Source: Duganella sp. BuS-21 (GTDB lineage: Bacteria; Pseudomonadota; Gammaproteobacteria; Burkholderiales; Burkholderiaceae_D). From it: 64,000 bases of DNA. Of this stretch, positions 1 through 7,850 are shown in pieces (position 1 is the stretch's first letter; each line of letters opens with the position of its first letter). Where the stretch lies: assembly GCA_041874725.1 (NCBI GenBank), contig CP097466.1:4464001-4528000 (forward strand), in the 5' to 3' direction. A model generated the notes under the pieces. The model was not told the origin of the DNA, made no database searches, and was given only the letters and a program-made list of their open reading frames with translations. Made by a program: the position numbers and the translations under genes.

Positions 1-94
1 GATGCTGAAGAACGACCCGCTCGGCCCGGCCTACTACGTGATGGCGGTGTGCGTGATCGGCATGCTGTCGGCACTATTCATCCGCAAGGCCTGA
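1..94 (+). CDS. C-terminal end of an MFS-type transporter (partial, runs off left edge)
   Basis: The first 31 codons are the end of a gene that begins outside the window. The visible peptide has one hydrophobic segment ([16 protein letters not shown]) and a short basic tail (IRKA), which is how the last membrane helix of many major facilitator transporters ends. The substrate cannot be judged from so little. Its stop codon lies 21 bases inside the 3' end of the opposing MFS gene, so the two genes converge with overlapping ends. Confidence 0.55.
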   Translation, partial: MLKNDPLGPAYYVMAVCVIGMLSALFIRKA

Positions 95-1441
95 AGCCGC
101 GACACCTGATCTTCGCTGCACCGCCAGCGCCATGAGCAGCAAGGCCAGCGCCAGCATCACGCTCGACGCGGTGAGCGCGGTGGTGAGGCGCTGCGCCAAC
201 GGCGCGGCGCCGGCCAGCGCCACCAGTACCGCCAGTCCCAGCGAATTTCCCAACTGGTGCGCCACATTCACCACGCCCGAGGCGGCGCCGGCGTCCTGCG
301 CCGCCACGCCGGCGATGCCGGCCGCCGTCAGGGGGCTGAGCGTCATCCCCTGTCCCGCGCCGATCAGCACCATCGGCAGCGCCACCGTCAGCCAATAGCC
401 GCCGTCCGGCGTCACGCGGCTCAGCCACGCCATGCCGGCCAGGCCTACCGCCAGGCCGCAGGCCAGCAGCAGCGGATTGCCATAGCGGCGCGTCAGGCGC
501 GGCATCTGCAAAGCCACCGCAAAATTCACCAGCGTCATGGGCAGGAAGGCCATGCCGGTTAATGAAGGCGAATAGTTCAGCACCGTCTGCAGGTACTGCG
601 TAGTGAAGAAAAAGAAGCCGATCATCGCGCCCAGGAACAGCACCCGCGCGGCATAAGCCGAAGCGCGCTGGCGATCGGCGAACAGGCGCAGCGGCATAAT
701 GGGCTGTGCGGCCCGGCGCTGTCCTGCCACGAAGGCCGCTAGCAGCAACAGGCCGGCGGCCAGCATGCCCAGTGTCAGCGGATCGGACCAGCCGGCGCCG
801 GCCGAGCGGATGAAGGCGTACACCAGCGCGCTCATGCCGGCGGTGGAGGTCAGCGCGCCAGCCAGGTCGAAACGCCCGCCGCTGGGCGGACTGTCGGGAA
901 TGTAGCGCAGCGCCGCCCAGATCATCGCGACACCGATCGGCAGGTTGATAAAAAAGCCGACCCGCCAAGACATCCATTCGGCCAGCAGGCCGCCCAGCAC
1001 CAACCCCGCACTGGCGGCGATGCCCGCCGTGGCGCTGTACAGGGACACGGCACGCGTGCGCTGTGCACCTTCCACGAACGTGGTTTGCAGTAGCGCCAGC
1101 GTGGACGGCGCCAGGATCGCCGCGCCCAGTCCTTGCACGGCGCGCGCACCGACCAGCCATGCAGGTGATGGAGCGGCACCTATCGCCAGCGACGCCAGCG
1201 TGAACAACGCCAGCCCCGCCACCAGCATGCGGCGGCGGCCGACGATGTCGCCGCCGCGCGCGGCCAGCAACAGGAAGCCGCCGAAGGTCAGCGTGTAGGC
1301 GCTGTGCGCCCAGGCCAGGCCGCTGTCGCTGAAGCCCAGCTCCTGATGAATCTTCGGCAGGCCGGTCAACAGCACCGAGGTGTCGAGCACGATCATTACG
1401 TAGCTGACCAGGATGATGGCCAGGATGGCGCGCCTGTTCAT
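74..1441 (-). CDS. MFS drug/solute exporter, DHA2 (EmrB/QacA) type
   Basis: A 455-residue integral membrane protein of the major facilitator superfamily, expected to export small molecules using the proton gradient. The N-terminus ([20 protein letters not shown]) and the following [24 protein letters not shown] stretch match the first helices of DHA2 transporters, where the Asp in helix 1 is characteristic. An R-x-G-R-R loop ([10 protein letters not shown]) follows helix 2. The start at 1441 was chosen because it gives the canonical N-terminus and overlaps the stop of the upstream cupin gene by 4 nt (ATGA), implying translational coupling. A longer reading frame upstream is only the cupin gene read out of frame. 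The LysR gene across the intergenic region is the likely regulator. The substrate is unknown. Confidence 0.87.
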   Translation of the reverse strand: MNRRAILAIILVSYVMIVLDTSVLLTGLPKIHQELGFSDSGLAWAHSAYTLTFGGFLLLAARGGDIVGRRRMLVAGLALFTLASLAIGAAPSPAWLVGARAVQGLGAAILAPSTLALLQTTFVEGAQRTRAVSLYSATAGIAASAGLVLGGLLAEWMSWRVGFFINLPIGVAMIWAALRYIPDSPPSGGRFDLAGALTSTAGMSALVYAFIRSAGAGWSDPLTLGMLAAGLLLLAAFVAGQRRAAQPIMPLRLFADRQRASAYAARVLFLGAMIGFFFFTTQYLQTVLNYSPSLTGMAFLPMTLVNFAVALQMPRLTRRYGNPLLLACGLAVGLAGMAWLSRVTPDGGYWLTVALPMVLIGAGQGMTLSPLTAAGIAGVAAQDAGAASGVVNVAHQLGNSLGLAVLVALAGAAPLAQRLTTALTASSVMLALALLLMALAVQRRSGVAASGLADE

Positions 1442-1821
1442 ACAGGCTCCAGCCAATCCACCACTCTGCCGTTCAGGTTTTCTGCAATGGCGATGTGCGA
1501 CATGGCGGTGTCGTCCGACGCGCCATGCCAGTGCTTGACGCCGGGCGGTATCCAGACCGTGTCGCCCTGGCGGATCTCCTGCGGCGCACCGCCCCAATGC
1601 TGCACCAGGCCGGCGCCGGCGGTGACGAGCAGCGTCTGCCCCAGCGGGTGAGTATGCCAATGGGTGCGCGCACCCGGCTCGAAGGTGACGACGGCGCCGC
1701 CGATACGGGCGTCGCCGCTGCCCTGGAATGGCGCGTCGATACGCACGCGGCCGGCGAAGTAGTCGGCGGGGCCGGTGGCTGAAGCTTGCGTGCCGGCGCG
1801 GGTAATTTGTACTTGTTCCAT
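1438..1821 (-). CDS. Small metal-binding cupin, hydroxynitrile-lyase-like family
   Basis: A 127-residue single-domain cupin. Metal ligands are visible as the [10 protein letters not shown] motif (two His) near residue 55 and GVKHWHGA near residue 95, the usual three-His-one-Glu/Gln cupin set. The flanking pattern ([36 protein letters not shown]) closely resembles the manganese cupins to which the Granulicella hydroxynitrile lyase belongs. That resemblance is from memory, and most relatives have unknown substrates. The start at 1821 is preceded by AAAGGAC at good spacing; longer frames would run into the intergenic region. The gene overlaps the exporter by 4 nt and diverges from a LysR gene, suggesting an inducible detoxification or efflux pair. 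Confidence 0.85.
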   Translation of the reverse strand: MEQVQITRAGTQASATGPADYFAGRVRIDAPFQGSGDARIGGAVVTFEPGARTHWHTHPLGQTLLVTAGAGLVQHWGGAPQEIRQGDTVWIPPGVKHWHGASDDTAMSHIAIAENLNGRVVDWLEPV

Positions 1822-1922
1822 ATGCTGGTGTCCTTTGTGGAGGTATGCCGCACAGTGTAAGCGTCGCGCGAGCCATTGATAAGAGGCTATAATTAACATG
1901 GGTTTATGAGCAGGATTCATCA
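1822..1922. promoter_or_regulatory. Divergent promoter region, cupin/exporter versus LysR
   Basis: The 101-bp space between two divergent starts is more A+T-rich than its surroundings. It contains a perfect TATAAT at 1888-1893, suitably placed as a -10 for the LysR gene at 1923. LysR proteins usually bind such shared regions and control both directions. No clear T-N11-A operator could be singled out by eye. Confidence 0.45.
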
Positions 1923-2816
1923 ATGGAATACGAAAATTTCAACGACTTGCTGGCCTTCGTGGCCGTGGCGCGGGAAGGCAGCTTCACCAGGGCCGCCAGG
2001 CAGCTCGGCGTGTCGCAGTCGGCGCTGAGCCACACCATACGCGGGCTGGAGACGCGTCTCGGCATCCGGTTGCTGACCCGCACCACCCGCAGCGTCAGCC
2101 CGACGGAAGCCGGCCTGCGCCTGCTCAACACCGCCGCACCGCGCTTCGATGAAATCACGCAGGAGCTGGCGTCGCTCAATGACTTACGCGACAAGCCGGC
2201 CGGCACCATCCGCATCACCGCCGCCGAACATGCGGCCAACAGCGTGCTGTGGCCCAAGCTCTCCGCCCTCATGCACGACTATCCGGACGTAAAAATCGAC
2301 ATCAACGTCGACTACAGCATGACCAACATTGTGTCGCAGCGTTTTGACGCGGGTTTGCGCTTGGGCGATCAGGTGGAGAAGGACATGATCGCCGTGCGCA
2401 TCGGGCCGGACCTGCGCATGGCGGTGGTCGGCACGCCGGAATATTTTTCCCGTCATCCGAAGCCGCGCACGCCGCACGATCTGCAGAAACACAGCTGCAT
2501 CAACCTGCGCCTGCCTACGCACGGCAATCCGATGGTGTGGGAATTCGAGAAGAACGGCACGCCGCTGAACGTGCGCGTTGAAGGCCAGTGGGTGTTCAAC
2601 AGCACCACGCCCCGCTTGCGCGCGGCGCTGGCAGCTTATGGCCTGGCCTGCGTGCCGGAAGACATGGTGACCGAGCACCTGAAAGAAGGCACGCTGGTAC
2701 GCGTGTTGCGCGAATGGTGCCCGGCGTACCAGGGCTACCACCTGTACTACCCGAGCCGCAGGCAATCGTCGCAGGCGTTTCAGCTGGTAGTGGAGGCGCT
2801 ACGGCACAGAACATGA
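1923..2816 (+). CDS. LysR-type transcriptional regulator
   Basis: A 297-residue LysR regulator of normal length. The N-terminal winged helix-turn-helix spans about residues 5-65 ([20 protein letters not shown], then [15 protein letters not shown] and [15 protein letters not shown]). The periplasmic-binding-protein-like effector domain follows from about residue 90 ([18 protein letters not shown] onward). It is transcribed away from the cupin/exporter pair across a 101-bp gap, the classic arrangement in which a LysR protein activates the adjacent divergent operon in response to a small molecule. AGGA precedes the ATG. The inducer is unknown but is likely related to the exporter or cupin substrate. 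Confidence 0.93.
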   Translation: MEYENFNDLLAFVAVAREGSFTRAARQLGVSQSALSHTIRGLETRLGIRLLTRTTRSVSPTEAGLRLLNTAAPRFDEITQELASLNDLRDKPAGTIRITAAEHAANSVLWPKLSALMHDYPDVKIDINVDYSMTNIVSQRFDAGLRLGDQVEKDMIAVRIGPDLRMAVVGTPEYFSRHPKPRTPHDLQKHSCINLRLPTHGNPMVWEFEKNGTPLNVRVEGQWVFNSTTPRLRAALAAYGLACVPEDMVTEHLKEGTLVRVLREWCPAYQGYHLYYPSRRQSSQAFQLVVEALRHRT

Positions 2817-2840
2817 CAACACATTGCACGTATAAAAACC

Positions 2841-3326
2841 ATGAGTTACATTTTATACGCGACTTACAATACCTGGAGCTGGAGCGACCTTTCCTTTACC
2901 TGCGCCGGATCATGGTGCGACACCGGCCTCGGCGAGCGCAAGTTCTTCGGCGTTTTCTTCGACAAGCCGGTAACGTCGATCTCGCTTGTGATCGGCACGG
3001 AAGGCAATGGCCTTTTCTTTGACAACATCCGCTACACGGTTGCCGCGCTGGCTGCCGGCCTTGACGTCGCCGCCGCCAGACTGGCGCCGCCATCGGCTGA
3101 CGTAGTTAAATCCGATAGGAAATCACGCGTGGTTGCCTATCGGCCGGAGTTTGCGTGCTGCGATGATAGCGTGCAGCGCATTGGCGTCCCGCAGCCATTC
3201 GGCATATTCCTGACGGTTCATTCCCAAAAAATCGCGCAGACCAATATCCAGCGCAATATTACCCTCATGCCATCGAGATACGTACGAGTCGATCTGCTCT
3301 GGCGAAGCAGCGCCCTGAAGGCATAG
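2841..3326 (+). CDS. Hypothetical ORF, probably remnant of a secreted protein
   Basis: An open frame of 161 codons with no convincing ribosome-binding site. Residues 1-70 (WSWSDLSFTCAGSWCDTG, ERKFFGVFFDKPVTSISLVI, LFFDNIRYTV) look like a real beta-rich extracellular domain of the kind found in PEP-CTERM-sorted proteins. No signal peptide or sorting tail is present, and after about position 3060 the composition changes. The last 200 bases lie antisense to the well-supported immunity gene at 3123-3353, so that part is probably not coding. My reading is a truncated gene fragment rather than a working protein. Confidence 0.3.
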   Translation: MSYILYATYNTWSWSDLSFTCAGSWCDTGLGERKFFGVFFDKPVTSISLVIGTEGNGLFFDNIRYTVAALAAGLDVAAARLAPPSADVVKSDRKSRVVAYRPEFACCDDSVQRIGVPQPFGIFLTVHSQKIAQTNIQRNITLMPSRYVRVDLLWRSSALKA

Positions 3327-3353
3327 ATCAATAAAGCTCGCGACCTTAGACAT
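3123..3353 (-). CDS. Probable immunity/antitoxin protein for the adjacent E3-type RNase
   Basis: A 76-residue soluble, acidic protein beginning MSKVASFIDLCLQGAASPEQ. It contains a WHEG segment and an LRDFLGMNRQEYAEWLRDA segment and ends in a short basic tail. I recall a widespread family with this pattern sitting directly downstream of small toxins, but no biochemical function can be read from the sequence. The start at 3353 has a strong Shine-Dalgarno (GGGGGAGG) and lies 8 nt inside the 3' end of the toxin gene, so the two are translationally coupled. Toxin-first, partner-second is the usual order for colicin/immunity pairs. A longer in-frame extension only reads the toxin gene in the wrong frame. 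Confidence 0.72.
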   Translation of the reverse strand: MSKVASFIDLCLQGAASPEQIDSYVSRWHEGNIALDIGLRDFLGMNRQEYAEWLRDANALHAIIAARKLRPIGNHA

Positions 3354-3576
3354 TGATTTTCCTCCCCCGCACTGCTTCTTTGGTTTGCTTACCTGAGATA
3401 GCATCAAACGCTCCCAGATGACGGACTCTACTGTCGAAGCCTTCGATTTCTCCATGCAACGCGTCCCAAGTATAGTAACGCTCTCTATCCTTGCTCGCCC
3501 ATATCTGTCTCCCACGCTGAGTATAGAGTTTGTCGCAAGCGTCCAAAAAAGAAGGCGTGGGTTTAGCGATGGTCAT
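3346..3576 (-). CDS. Stand-alone colicin E3-type ribosomal RNase domain (toxin)
   Basis: A 76-residue protein that is nearly all one domain. Residues 34-75 follow the C-terminal cytotoxic domain of colicin E3/cloacin: YYTWDALHGEIEGFD, then RHLGAFD, then GRKI. The E3 catalytic set is preserved as Asp38, His41, Glu45 and a C-terminal Arg (Arg72). In E3 these residues cleave 16S rRNA in the decoding centre. There is no receptor-binding, translocation or Rhs/CdiA delivery part, and an in-frame stop lies 9 nt before the ATG, so it is a genuinely stand-alone domain. No strong Shine-Dalgarno precedes the ATG, while the partner gene has a very strong one, which would favour excess immunity protein. 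I infer a toxin-antitoxin-like unit; an orphaned effector tip is the alternative. Confidence 0.75.
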   Translation of the reverse strand: MTIAKPTPSFLDACDKLYTQRGRQIWASKDRERYYTWDALHGEIEGFDSRVRHLGAFDAISGKQTKEAVRGRKINV

Positions 3577-3712
3577 GACGCGTCAGAGTGATCGGCATAT
3601 CGCCGCATGTCACAGTACTGGCGAAGGTCGGGGCACTTGATGAGCCGGATCAAAGTCGCGCAACATCTTCAGAATATGGCCACCTTGGCAACTAGCCGGT
3701 ACACTACGCGCC

Positions 3713-4864
3713 ATGTTGACCAAAACAACCCTGCTCCAGGGCTGGCGCTCTCTCTGGGAGCTTCGCCCGCATCATGACGCGTCCACCGCCGCGCGGCTGC
3801 TGATGGCTTCCCTGATCGCCATCGCGCTGGCGCTCGGATTGATGTCCTTCGTCGCGGTGTTTGGTCGCGTGGACCGGCCGGGCTGGTGGTGGACCTCAAT
3901 GCTGCCCAACATCTGCATCTGCCTGTGCATCGTGCATACGATGTTCGGCGTGCTACGGCTGGCGGAGCGCTTGCTGCCGCAGCCGCTCGTCGAGCGCATG
4001 TCGAACGTGCGCGATATCCGCGCCGGCATGGCGCTGAGCGCTGTGGCACTGGGCGGCATCATACTGGGCATGACCATCGGCTTCACCATCGTCCCCTTCC
4101 TGGTCGGCTTCAATGTGTGGGGCATGTTCATTTCCCTGCCGGCCGCACTGACCAAGTTCGCGGTGTTTATCCTGTTCGTGATGGCGGTCAATTGGGCGTG
4201 GTGGCGTTCGCGCCTGCGCCAACAGCGGTTGCAGAACGAAGCGACCGAGGCCCGCCTGCGCCTGTTGCAGGGCCAGATCGAGCCGCACCTGTTGTTCAAC
4301 ACATTGGCGAATATCCAAAGCCTGATGGACTACGATCCCCCGCGCGCCAAGCAAATGATAGAGACTTTCTCCAGCTACCTGCGCGCCAGCCTGTCGCAAC
4401 TGCGCCAGACCGACAGCACGCTGGAGGCGGAACTGGACATGGCGGGCAATTACCTCTCGCTGCTGCAGATCCGCATGGACGAACGGCTGCGCTACCACAT
4501 CGACGCCACTGACGAAGCGCGGCTGGCCGTCATGCCGACGCTGATGCTGCAACCGTTGGTCGAGAACGCGATCAATCACGGCCTCGCGCCCAAGCGTGAT
4601 GGCGGCAGTGTGCTGGTCGATGCCACTGTGCGCGCAGGCCGCCTGCAAGTGCGCGTGGTGGACGATGGCGTCGGCCTGGATGCGCACGGCCGCAGCAAAC
4701 AGGCCGGCGCCGGCATGGCGCTTGCCAATCTGCGGTCACGCCTGCACACCCAGTTCGGTGCCAATGCCAGCCTGACGCTGCGCCAACTTGAAAGCGGCGT
4801 GGAGGCGGTGCTCGACCTGCCCTACCTGCGCCGCGCCACCGCACCGACAATGGAGGCCGCATGA
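3713..4864 (+). CDS. Membrane sensor histidine kinase, LytS/YehU (His_kinase) family
   Basis: A 383-residue inner-membrane kinase. About four hydrophobic helices occupy residues 28-160. The phospho-acceptor segment (QGQIEPHLLFNTLANIQSLM, His192) is the signature of the LytS/His_kinase family, and the HATPase domain follows with an N-box (LQPLVENAINHGL) and G-boxes (DDGVGLD and GAGMALANLRSRL). It would autophosphorylate and pass phosphate to the LytTR regulator encoded next, whose ATG overlaps this stop by 4 nt. No extracellular sensor domain is present, so the signal may be sensed in the membrane. Confidence 0.92.
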   Translation: MLTKTTLLQGWRSLWELRPHHDASTAARLLMASLIAIALALGLMSFVAVFGRVDRPGWWWTSMLPNICICLCIVHTMFGVLRLAERLLPQPLVERMSNVRDIRAGMALSAVALGGIILGMTIGFTIVPFLVGFNVWGMFISLPAALTKFAVFILFVMAVNWAWWRSRLRQQRLQNEATEARLRLLQGQIEPHLLFNTLANIQSLMDYDPPRAKQMIETFSSYLRASLSQLRQTDSTLEAELDMAGNYLSLLQIRMDERLRYHIDATDEARLAVMPTLMLQPLVENAINHGLAPKRDGGSVLVDATVRAGRLQVRVVDDGVGLDAHGRSKQAGAGMALANLRSRLHTQFGANASLTLRQLESGVEAVLDLPYLRRATAPTMEAA

Positions 4865-5616
4865 CGCGCGCGCTGATCGCCGACGACGAACCGCATCTGG
4901 CGCGCTACCTGCGCGACCAGCTAATGCTCCTTTGGCCAGAGCTCGACATCATACATATCGCGCGCGACGGCGTGGAAGCCGCTGCCTGCATCGTCGAACT
5001 GGAGCCGGACCTGGCCTTCCTCGATATCCAGATGCCGGGGCTTTCCGGCCTCGAGGTGGCGCAGGGCATCGAGGGCAACACGCGCGTCGTCTTCGTCACC
5101 GCCTTCGACGAATTCGCGCTGCAGGCGTTCGAACACGCGGCGCTGGACTATGTGCTCAAGCCGGTCAGCACCGAACGCCTGGCGCGCACCGTAGCACGCC
5201 TGCGTGCCGCTCCCGCGACGCCGCCGTCCGGCCCTGCGATGGCGCAGGCCTTGCGGCAGTTGACGGCCTCCACTGCCCCGCACGGCGTCGCCCCGCTACG
5301 CTATATCATCGCCTCGCAGGGCGAACGCACGCACCATATCGACATCGCCAACGTGCGCTTCTTCCGGGCGGACGACAAGTACACCGTGGTCGCCAGCACA
5401 GGCGGCGAATTCCTGATCCGCACCACGATCACGGAACTGGCCGCGCAACTCGATCCCGATCAGTTCTGGCAGGTGCACCGCTCCACCCTGGTCAATCTGG
5501 CCTGGCTGGATGGCACGCGGCGCGATGCGGCCAGCCGCCTGTTCCTGCGCATACGCGAGCATGCAGGCGAATTGCCGGTCAGCCGCGCCTTCGTTCACCT
5601 GTTCAAGGCCATGTAG
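4861..5616 (+). CDS. LytTR-family response regulator
   Basis: A 251-residue cytoplasmic regulator. Residues 1-115 form a receiver with the acidic pocket Asp8-Asp9, phospho-acceptor Asp55 (AFLDIQMPG), a Thr in VFVTAFD and the conserved Lys in YVLKPVS. Residues about 145-245 form a LytTR DNA-binding domain (RYIIASQGERTHHI, VRFFRADDKYTVV, FWQVHRSTLVNL). It is co-transcribed and translationally coupled with the kinase at 3713-4864. Targets are unknown; the exported hydrolase 110 nt downstream on the same strand is a candidate. A GC-rich hairpin without a T-run follows the stop. Confidence 0.93.
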   Translation: MTRALIADDEPHLARYLRDQLMLLWPELDIIHIARDGVEAAACIVELEPDLAFLDIQMPGLSGLEVAQGIEGNTRVVFVTAFDEFALQAFEHAALDYVLKPVSTERLARTVARLRAAPATPPSGPAMAQALRQLTASTAPHGVAPLRYIIASQGERTHHIDIANVRFFRADDKYTVVASTGGEFLIRTTITELAAQLDPDQFWQVHRSTLVNLAWLDGTRRDAASRLFLRIREHAGELPVSRAFVHLFKAM

Positions 5617-5725
5617 CCGGCGACGCCGGCTTGCCATCCGTCGCATCCGCTGTCGATTCGTCGCATAGGGCGTGCGCCTTTGCGCGCCTTGGGCCATGCT
5701 GGCGTTTTCTTTCATGGAGCCGCCA

Positions 5726-6532
5726 ATGTTCAAGCCTGCATCGATCCTGTTCATCCTAATGCTCACCATGCCGGCGTTTGCCGCGCCGCTTATTGAAGCT
5801 ATCAACGGGCGTCAGGTGGAGTCGTTGACCATCCGCCACCCGACTTCGGAAGACCTGGTGGTATTCGAAGGCGGCTCGCGCAATACGATCGATAAATGGG
5901 GAACGGTGCCGGAACGAATCGCCTCGGATGCGTCGGTGTTCGTCTACAACCGGCCGGGCTACGGCAACAGCGAGATCGCCACCACGCCGCGCGACGGCCG
6001 CACCATCGTCGAGGAACTACGCGGCGTGCTGCGTCACAAGGGTCTGCGACCACCGTATGTGCTGGTCGGCCACTCCCTGGGCGGTTTATACATGCAGCTG
6101 TTCGCCAGAATGTATCCGGCTGAAGTGAAAGGCCTGGTGCTGGTCGATTCCATCTACCCGCGCATGATCAAGAAAGCACAGGACTTTCCGCTGTCGACAC
6201 GTCTGGCCGGCCAACTGGCGTTTTCCCGCTCGGTGTGGCGCGAGATCGAACAGATCGACGACACCGGCGAAATGATCCTGGCGCTGCCGGGCATCGACGA
6301 CAAGCCCATCGTGCGGCTGATGAATCAGCCCACATCGAGCACCGCCATCGCCGTCGACTTCGGCGCCTTCAGGACGGACAAGGCGACCCAGGACACCGTG
6401 CGCGCGCTCTATCCAAAGGCGACCAAGGTGAGCGCCGACTCCAGTCACCAGATGGCGTTGACGTCGCCCGACATCGTAGCGGCGGCGATCCAACAGTTGC
6501 TGCCCCCCACGCGCACCGTGACCAGCCGCTGA
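5726..6532 (+). CDS. Exported alpha/beta-fold hydrolase
   Basis: A 268-residue protein with a signal peptide (MFKPASILFILMLTMPAFAA), then an alpha/beta-hydrolase core. The nucleophile elbow is GHSLGG (LVGHSLGGLYMQLFA), the oxyanion region is around NRPGYGNS, and a C-terminal His is present in SSHQMAL. The family covers esterases, lipases and related enzymes acting in the periplasm or outside, and no specific substrate is evident. The start at 5726 was chosen because it places the signal peptide at the N-terminus and has GGAG 7 nt upstream. An upstream in-frame ATG would add residues of the LytTR intergenic region. Confidence 0.85.
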   Translation: MFKPASILFILMLTMPAFAAPLIEAINGRQVESLTIRHPTSEDLVVFEGGSRNTIDKWGTVPERIASDASVFVYNRPGYGNSEIATTPRDGRTIVEELRGVLRHKGLRPPYVLVGHSLGGLYMQLFARMYPAEVKGLVLVDSIYPRMIKKAQDFPLSTRLAGQLAFSRSVWREIEQIDDTGEMILALPGIDDKPIVRLMNQPTSSTAIAVDFGAFRTDKATQDTVRALYPKATKVSADSSHQMALTSPDIVAAAIQQLLPPTRTVTSR

Positions 6533-6593
6533 CTTGCCTGCGACAGCACCTCAGTCGATGTATTTCAGGCCGGCCGGCCATGGCTTGTAAGCT

Positions 6594-7298
6594 TTAAAGA
6601 TCTTCATGGTGGCCGGAAGCGCCCTGCTTCCAGTACGCGGAGATACGGGCCGCCTCGCGCGGGTGGCCCTTGTCGCCGAACACCGCGTCGCGCACCTGCG
6701 CGGCCACCGACGCTTCCCCCGCAAACCAGAAAAAGCCTACCCCGGCCGGCAGCGCCATGGCGCGGATTGCCGTCAGCAGCGCCTGCCCGTCGTCGTAGCG
6801 CTGCAGTGATACCTGCGCCGCGCTGTCGAAGCTCAGCGCGGCCGCTTCCGGCCCAGCCACCAGCACCTGCACCTGCGCCTCGGCCGGCAGTTCCTCCAGC
6901 CGGCGGCGGATCGCCGGCAGCGCGCTGGCGTCGCCGGCCAGCACGTGCCAGGCGTAGTCCATCGGAATGATCATCGAGCCGCGCGGGCCGGCGACCAGGG
7001 CGCTCTGCCCCGGCGCCGCCTGGCGCGCCCAGTCGGATGCCGCGCCGGTGGCGTGCAGCGCGAATTCGATGGTCAGCTCGCGCTTTTCGTTGTTGTAGCT
7101 GCGCGGCGTAAAATCGCGCCGCTCCTCGTCGCTGATCAGAAATTTCAGATGGTCGTCGTAGGAGGACGAGACGAAATCGTGTAAGGTCTCGCCTTTGAAT
7201 GTTACGCTGACATAGTCGGGCGTCAGATGCCGCACGTCGACCACTTGCAGTTCCCGACGCTTGAGTTCATGCCGCACACGCTGAATTCGATTGCTCAT
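6594..7298 (-). CDS. Siderophore-interacting protein (flavin-dependent ferric reductase)
   Basis: A 234-residue cytoplasmic protein of the ViuB/SIP family. An N-terminal FAD-binding barrel contains the RSYNNE motif (residues about 68-80), followed by GPRGSMIIP and the C-terminal SIP domain (WHVLAGDASALPAIRRRLEE and a FWFAGEAS motif near the end). Such enzymes reduce ferric siderophore complexes to release iron. The start at 7298 avoids overlap with the divergent MarR gene and has an AGGTG upstream. No siderophore receptor or transporter lies nearby, so it is an isolated iron-release gene, perhaps controlled by the adjacent MarR protein. Confidence 0.9.
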   Translation of the reverse strand: MSNRIQRVRHELKRRELQVVDVRHLTPDYVSVTFKGETLHDFVSSSYDDHLKFLISDEERRDFTPRSYNNEKRELTIEFALHATGAASDWARQAAPGQSALVAGPRGSMIIPMDYAWHVLAGDASALPAIRRRLEELPAEAQVQVLVAGPEAAALSFDSAAQVSLQRYDDGQALLTAIRAMALPAGVGFFWFAGEASVAAQVRDAVFGDKGHPREAARISAYWKQGASGHHEDL

Positions 7299-7333
7299 CA
7301 CGCACCTATTAGTTGATAATGTCACCTATTATG
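7299..7333. promoter_or_regulatory. Short divergent control region with a direct repeat
   Basis: Only about 20 bp separate the SIP and MarR starts. CACCTATTA occurs twice, at 7303-7311 and 7323-7331, exactly 20 bp (two helical turns) apart. This may be an operator through which the MarR protein controls both itself and the SIP gene. It is an inference from spacing alone. Confidence 0.3.
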
Positions 7334-7783
7334 ACCAAACAAGTTAATAAAGTCAACCAATCAGATACGGTCTTCGACGCCATCCATTCGATCATGCATC
7401 TGTACCGGGCGCGCCAGCTGCAAGGCATGCGCGACAACCCGCATGAGTTGACCCACATGGAATACAAGGCCTTGGGATTTTTCTCGCGCCGCCCCGGCGC
7501 CACGCAGGGCGACCTGGTGGCGCATTCGGGCCGCGACAAGGCGCAGCTGGCGCGCCTGCTGAAAGGCTTGCGCGACAAGGGGCTGCTGGACGCGGTGGCC
7601 GACGACAGCGACCGCCGCATCACGCGCCTGAGCCTGAGCGCCGAAGGCCAGCGCATCTTCAAGCACCTGCACGACCTGGGCGCGCAGGCATCCAACGCGG
7701 CGGTGGCCGGCATGAGCGCCGACCAGCTGGCGCAGTTGCAGATCCTGTTGGCGCAGATCCGCGCCAACCTCGAAATCAGCTGA
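7319..7783 (+). CDS. MarR-family transcriptional regulator
   Basis: A 154-residue winged-helix regulator. The DNA-binding domain runs from about residue 45 to 110 (TQGDLVAHSGRDKAQLARLLKGL, then DKGLLDAV and the wing DDSDRRITRLSLSAEGQ), and dimerisation helices lie at both ends. MarR proteins usually repress a neighbouring divergent gene until a ligand binds, here the siderophore-interacting protein. The start is uncertain: ATG at 7319 or at 7331 are both possible and neither has a good Shine-Dalgarno. A REP-like palindrome follows the stop by 5 nt. Confidence 0.9.
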   Translation: MSPIMTKQVNKVNQSDTVFDAIHSIMHLYRARQLQGMRDNPHELTHMEYKALGFFSRRPGATQGDLVAHSGRDKAQLARLLKGLRDKGLLDAVADDSDRRITRLSLSAEGQRIFKHLHDLGAQASNAAVAGMSADQLAQLQILLAQIRANLEIS

Positions 7784-7787
7784 CCCC

Positions 7788-7813
7788 TCGTTCCCGCGCA
7801 CGCGGGAACCCAT
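7788..7813. repeat. REP-like palindromic element
   Basis: A near-perfect palindrome, TTCCCGCGCACGCGGGAA, with flanks that match, in inverted orientation, the element at 22279-22306. Dispersed intergenic palindromes of this type are common in betaproteobacteria. It could form a strong hairpin after the MarR stop. Confidence 0.6.
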
Positions 7814-7850
7814 GCCCCGTGTGCAGGCAACGCGCCGCGCCCGCCCGCCG

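Noticed and set aside
1442..1876. N-terminal extension of the MFS exporter frame
   Set aside because: It is Arg/Pro-rich sequence produced by reading the cupin gene out of frame; the conserved transporter start is at 1441.
5615..5632. GC hairpin after the LytTR gene as an intrinsic terminator
   Set aside because: The stem GCCGGC/GCCGGC is present but no T-run follows, so termination is not supported.
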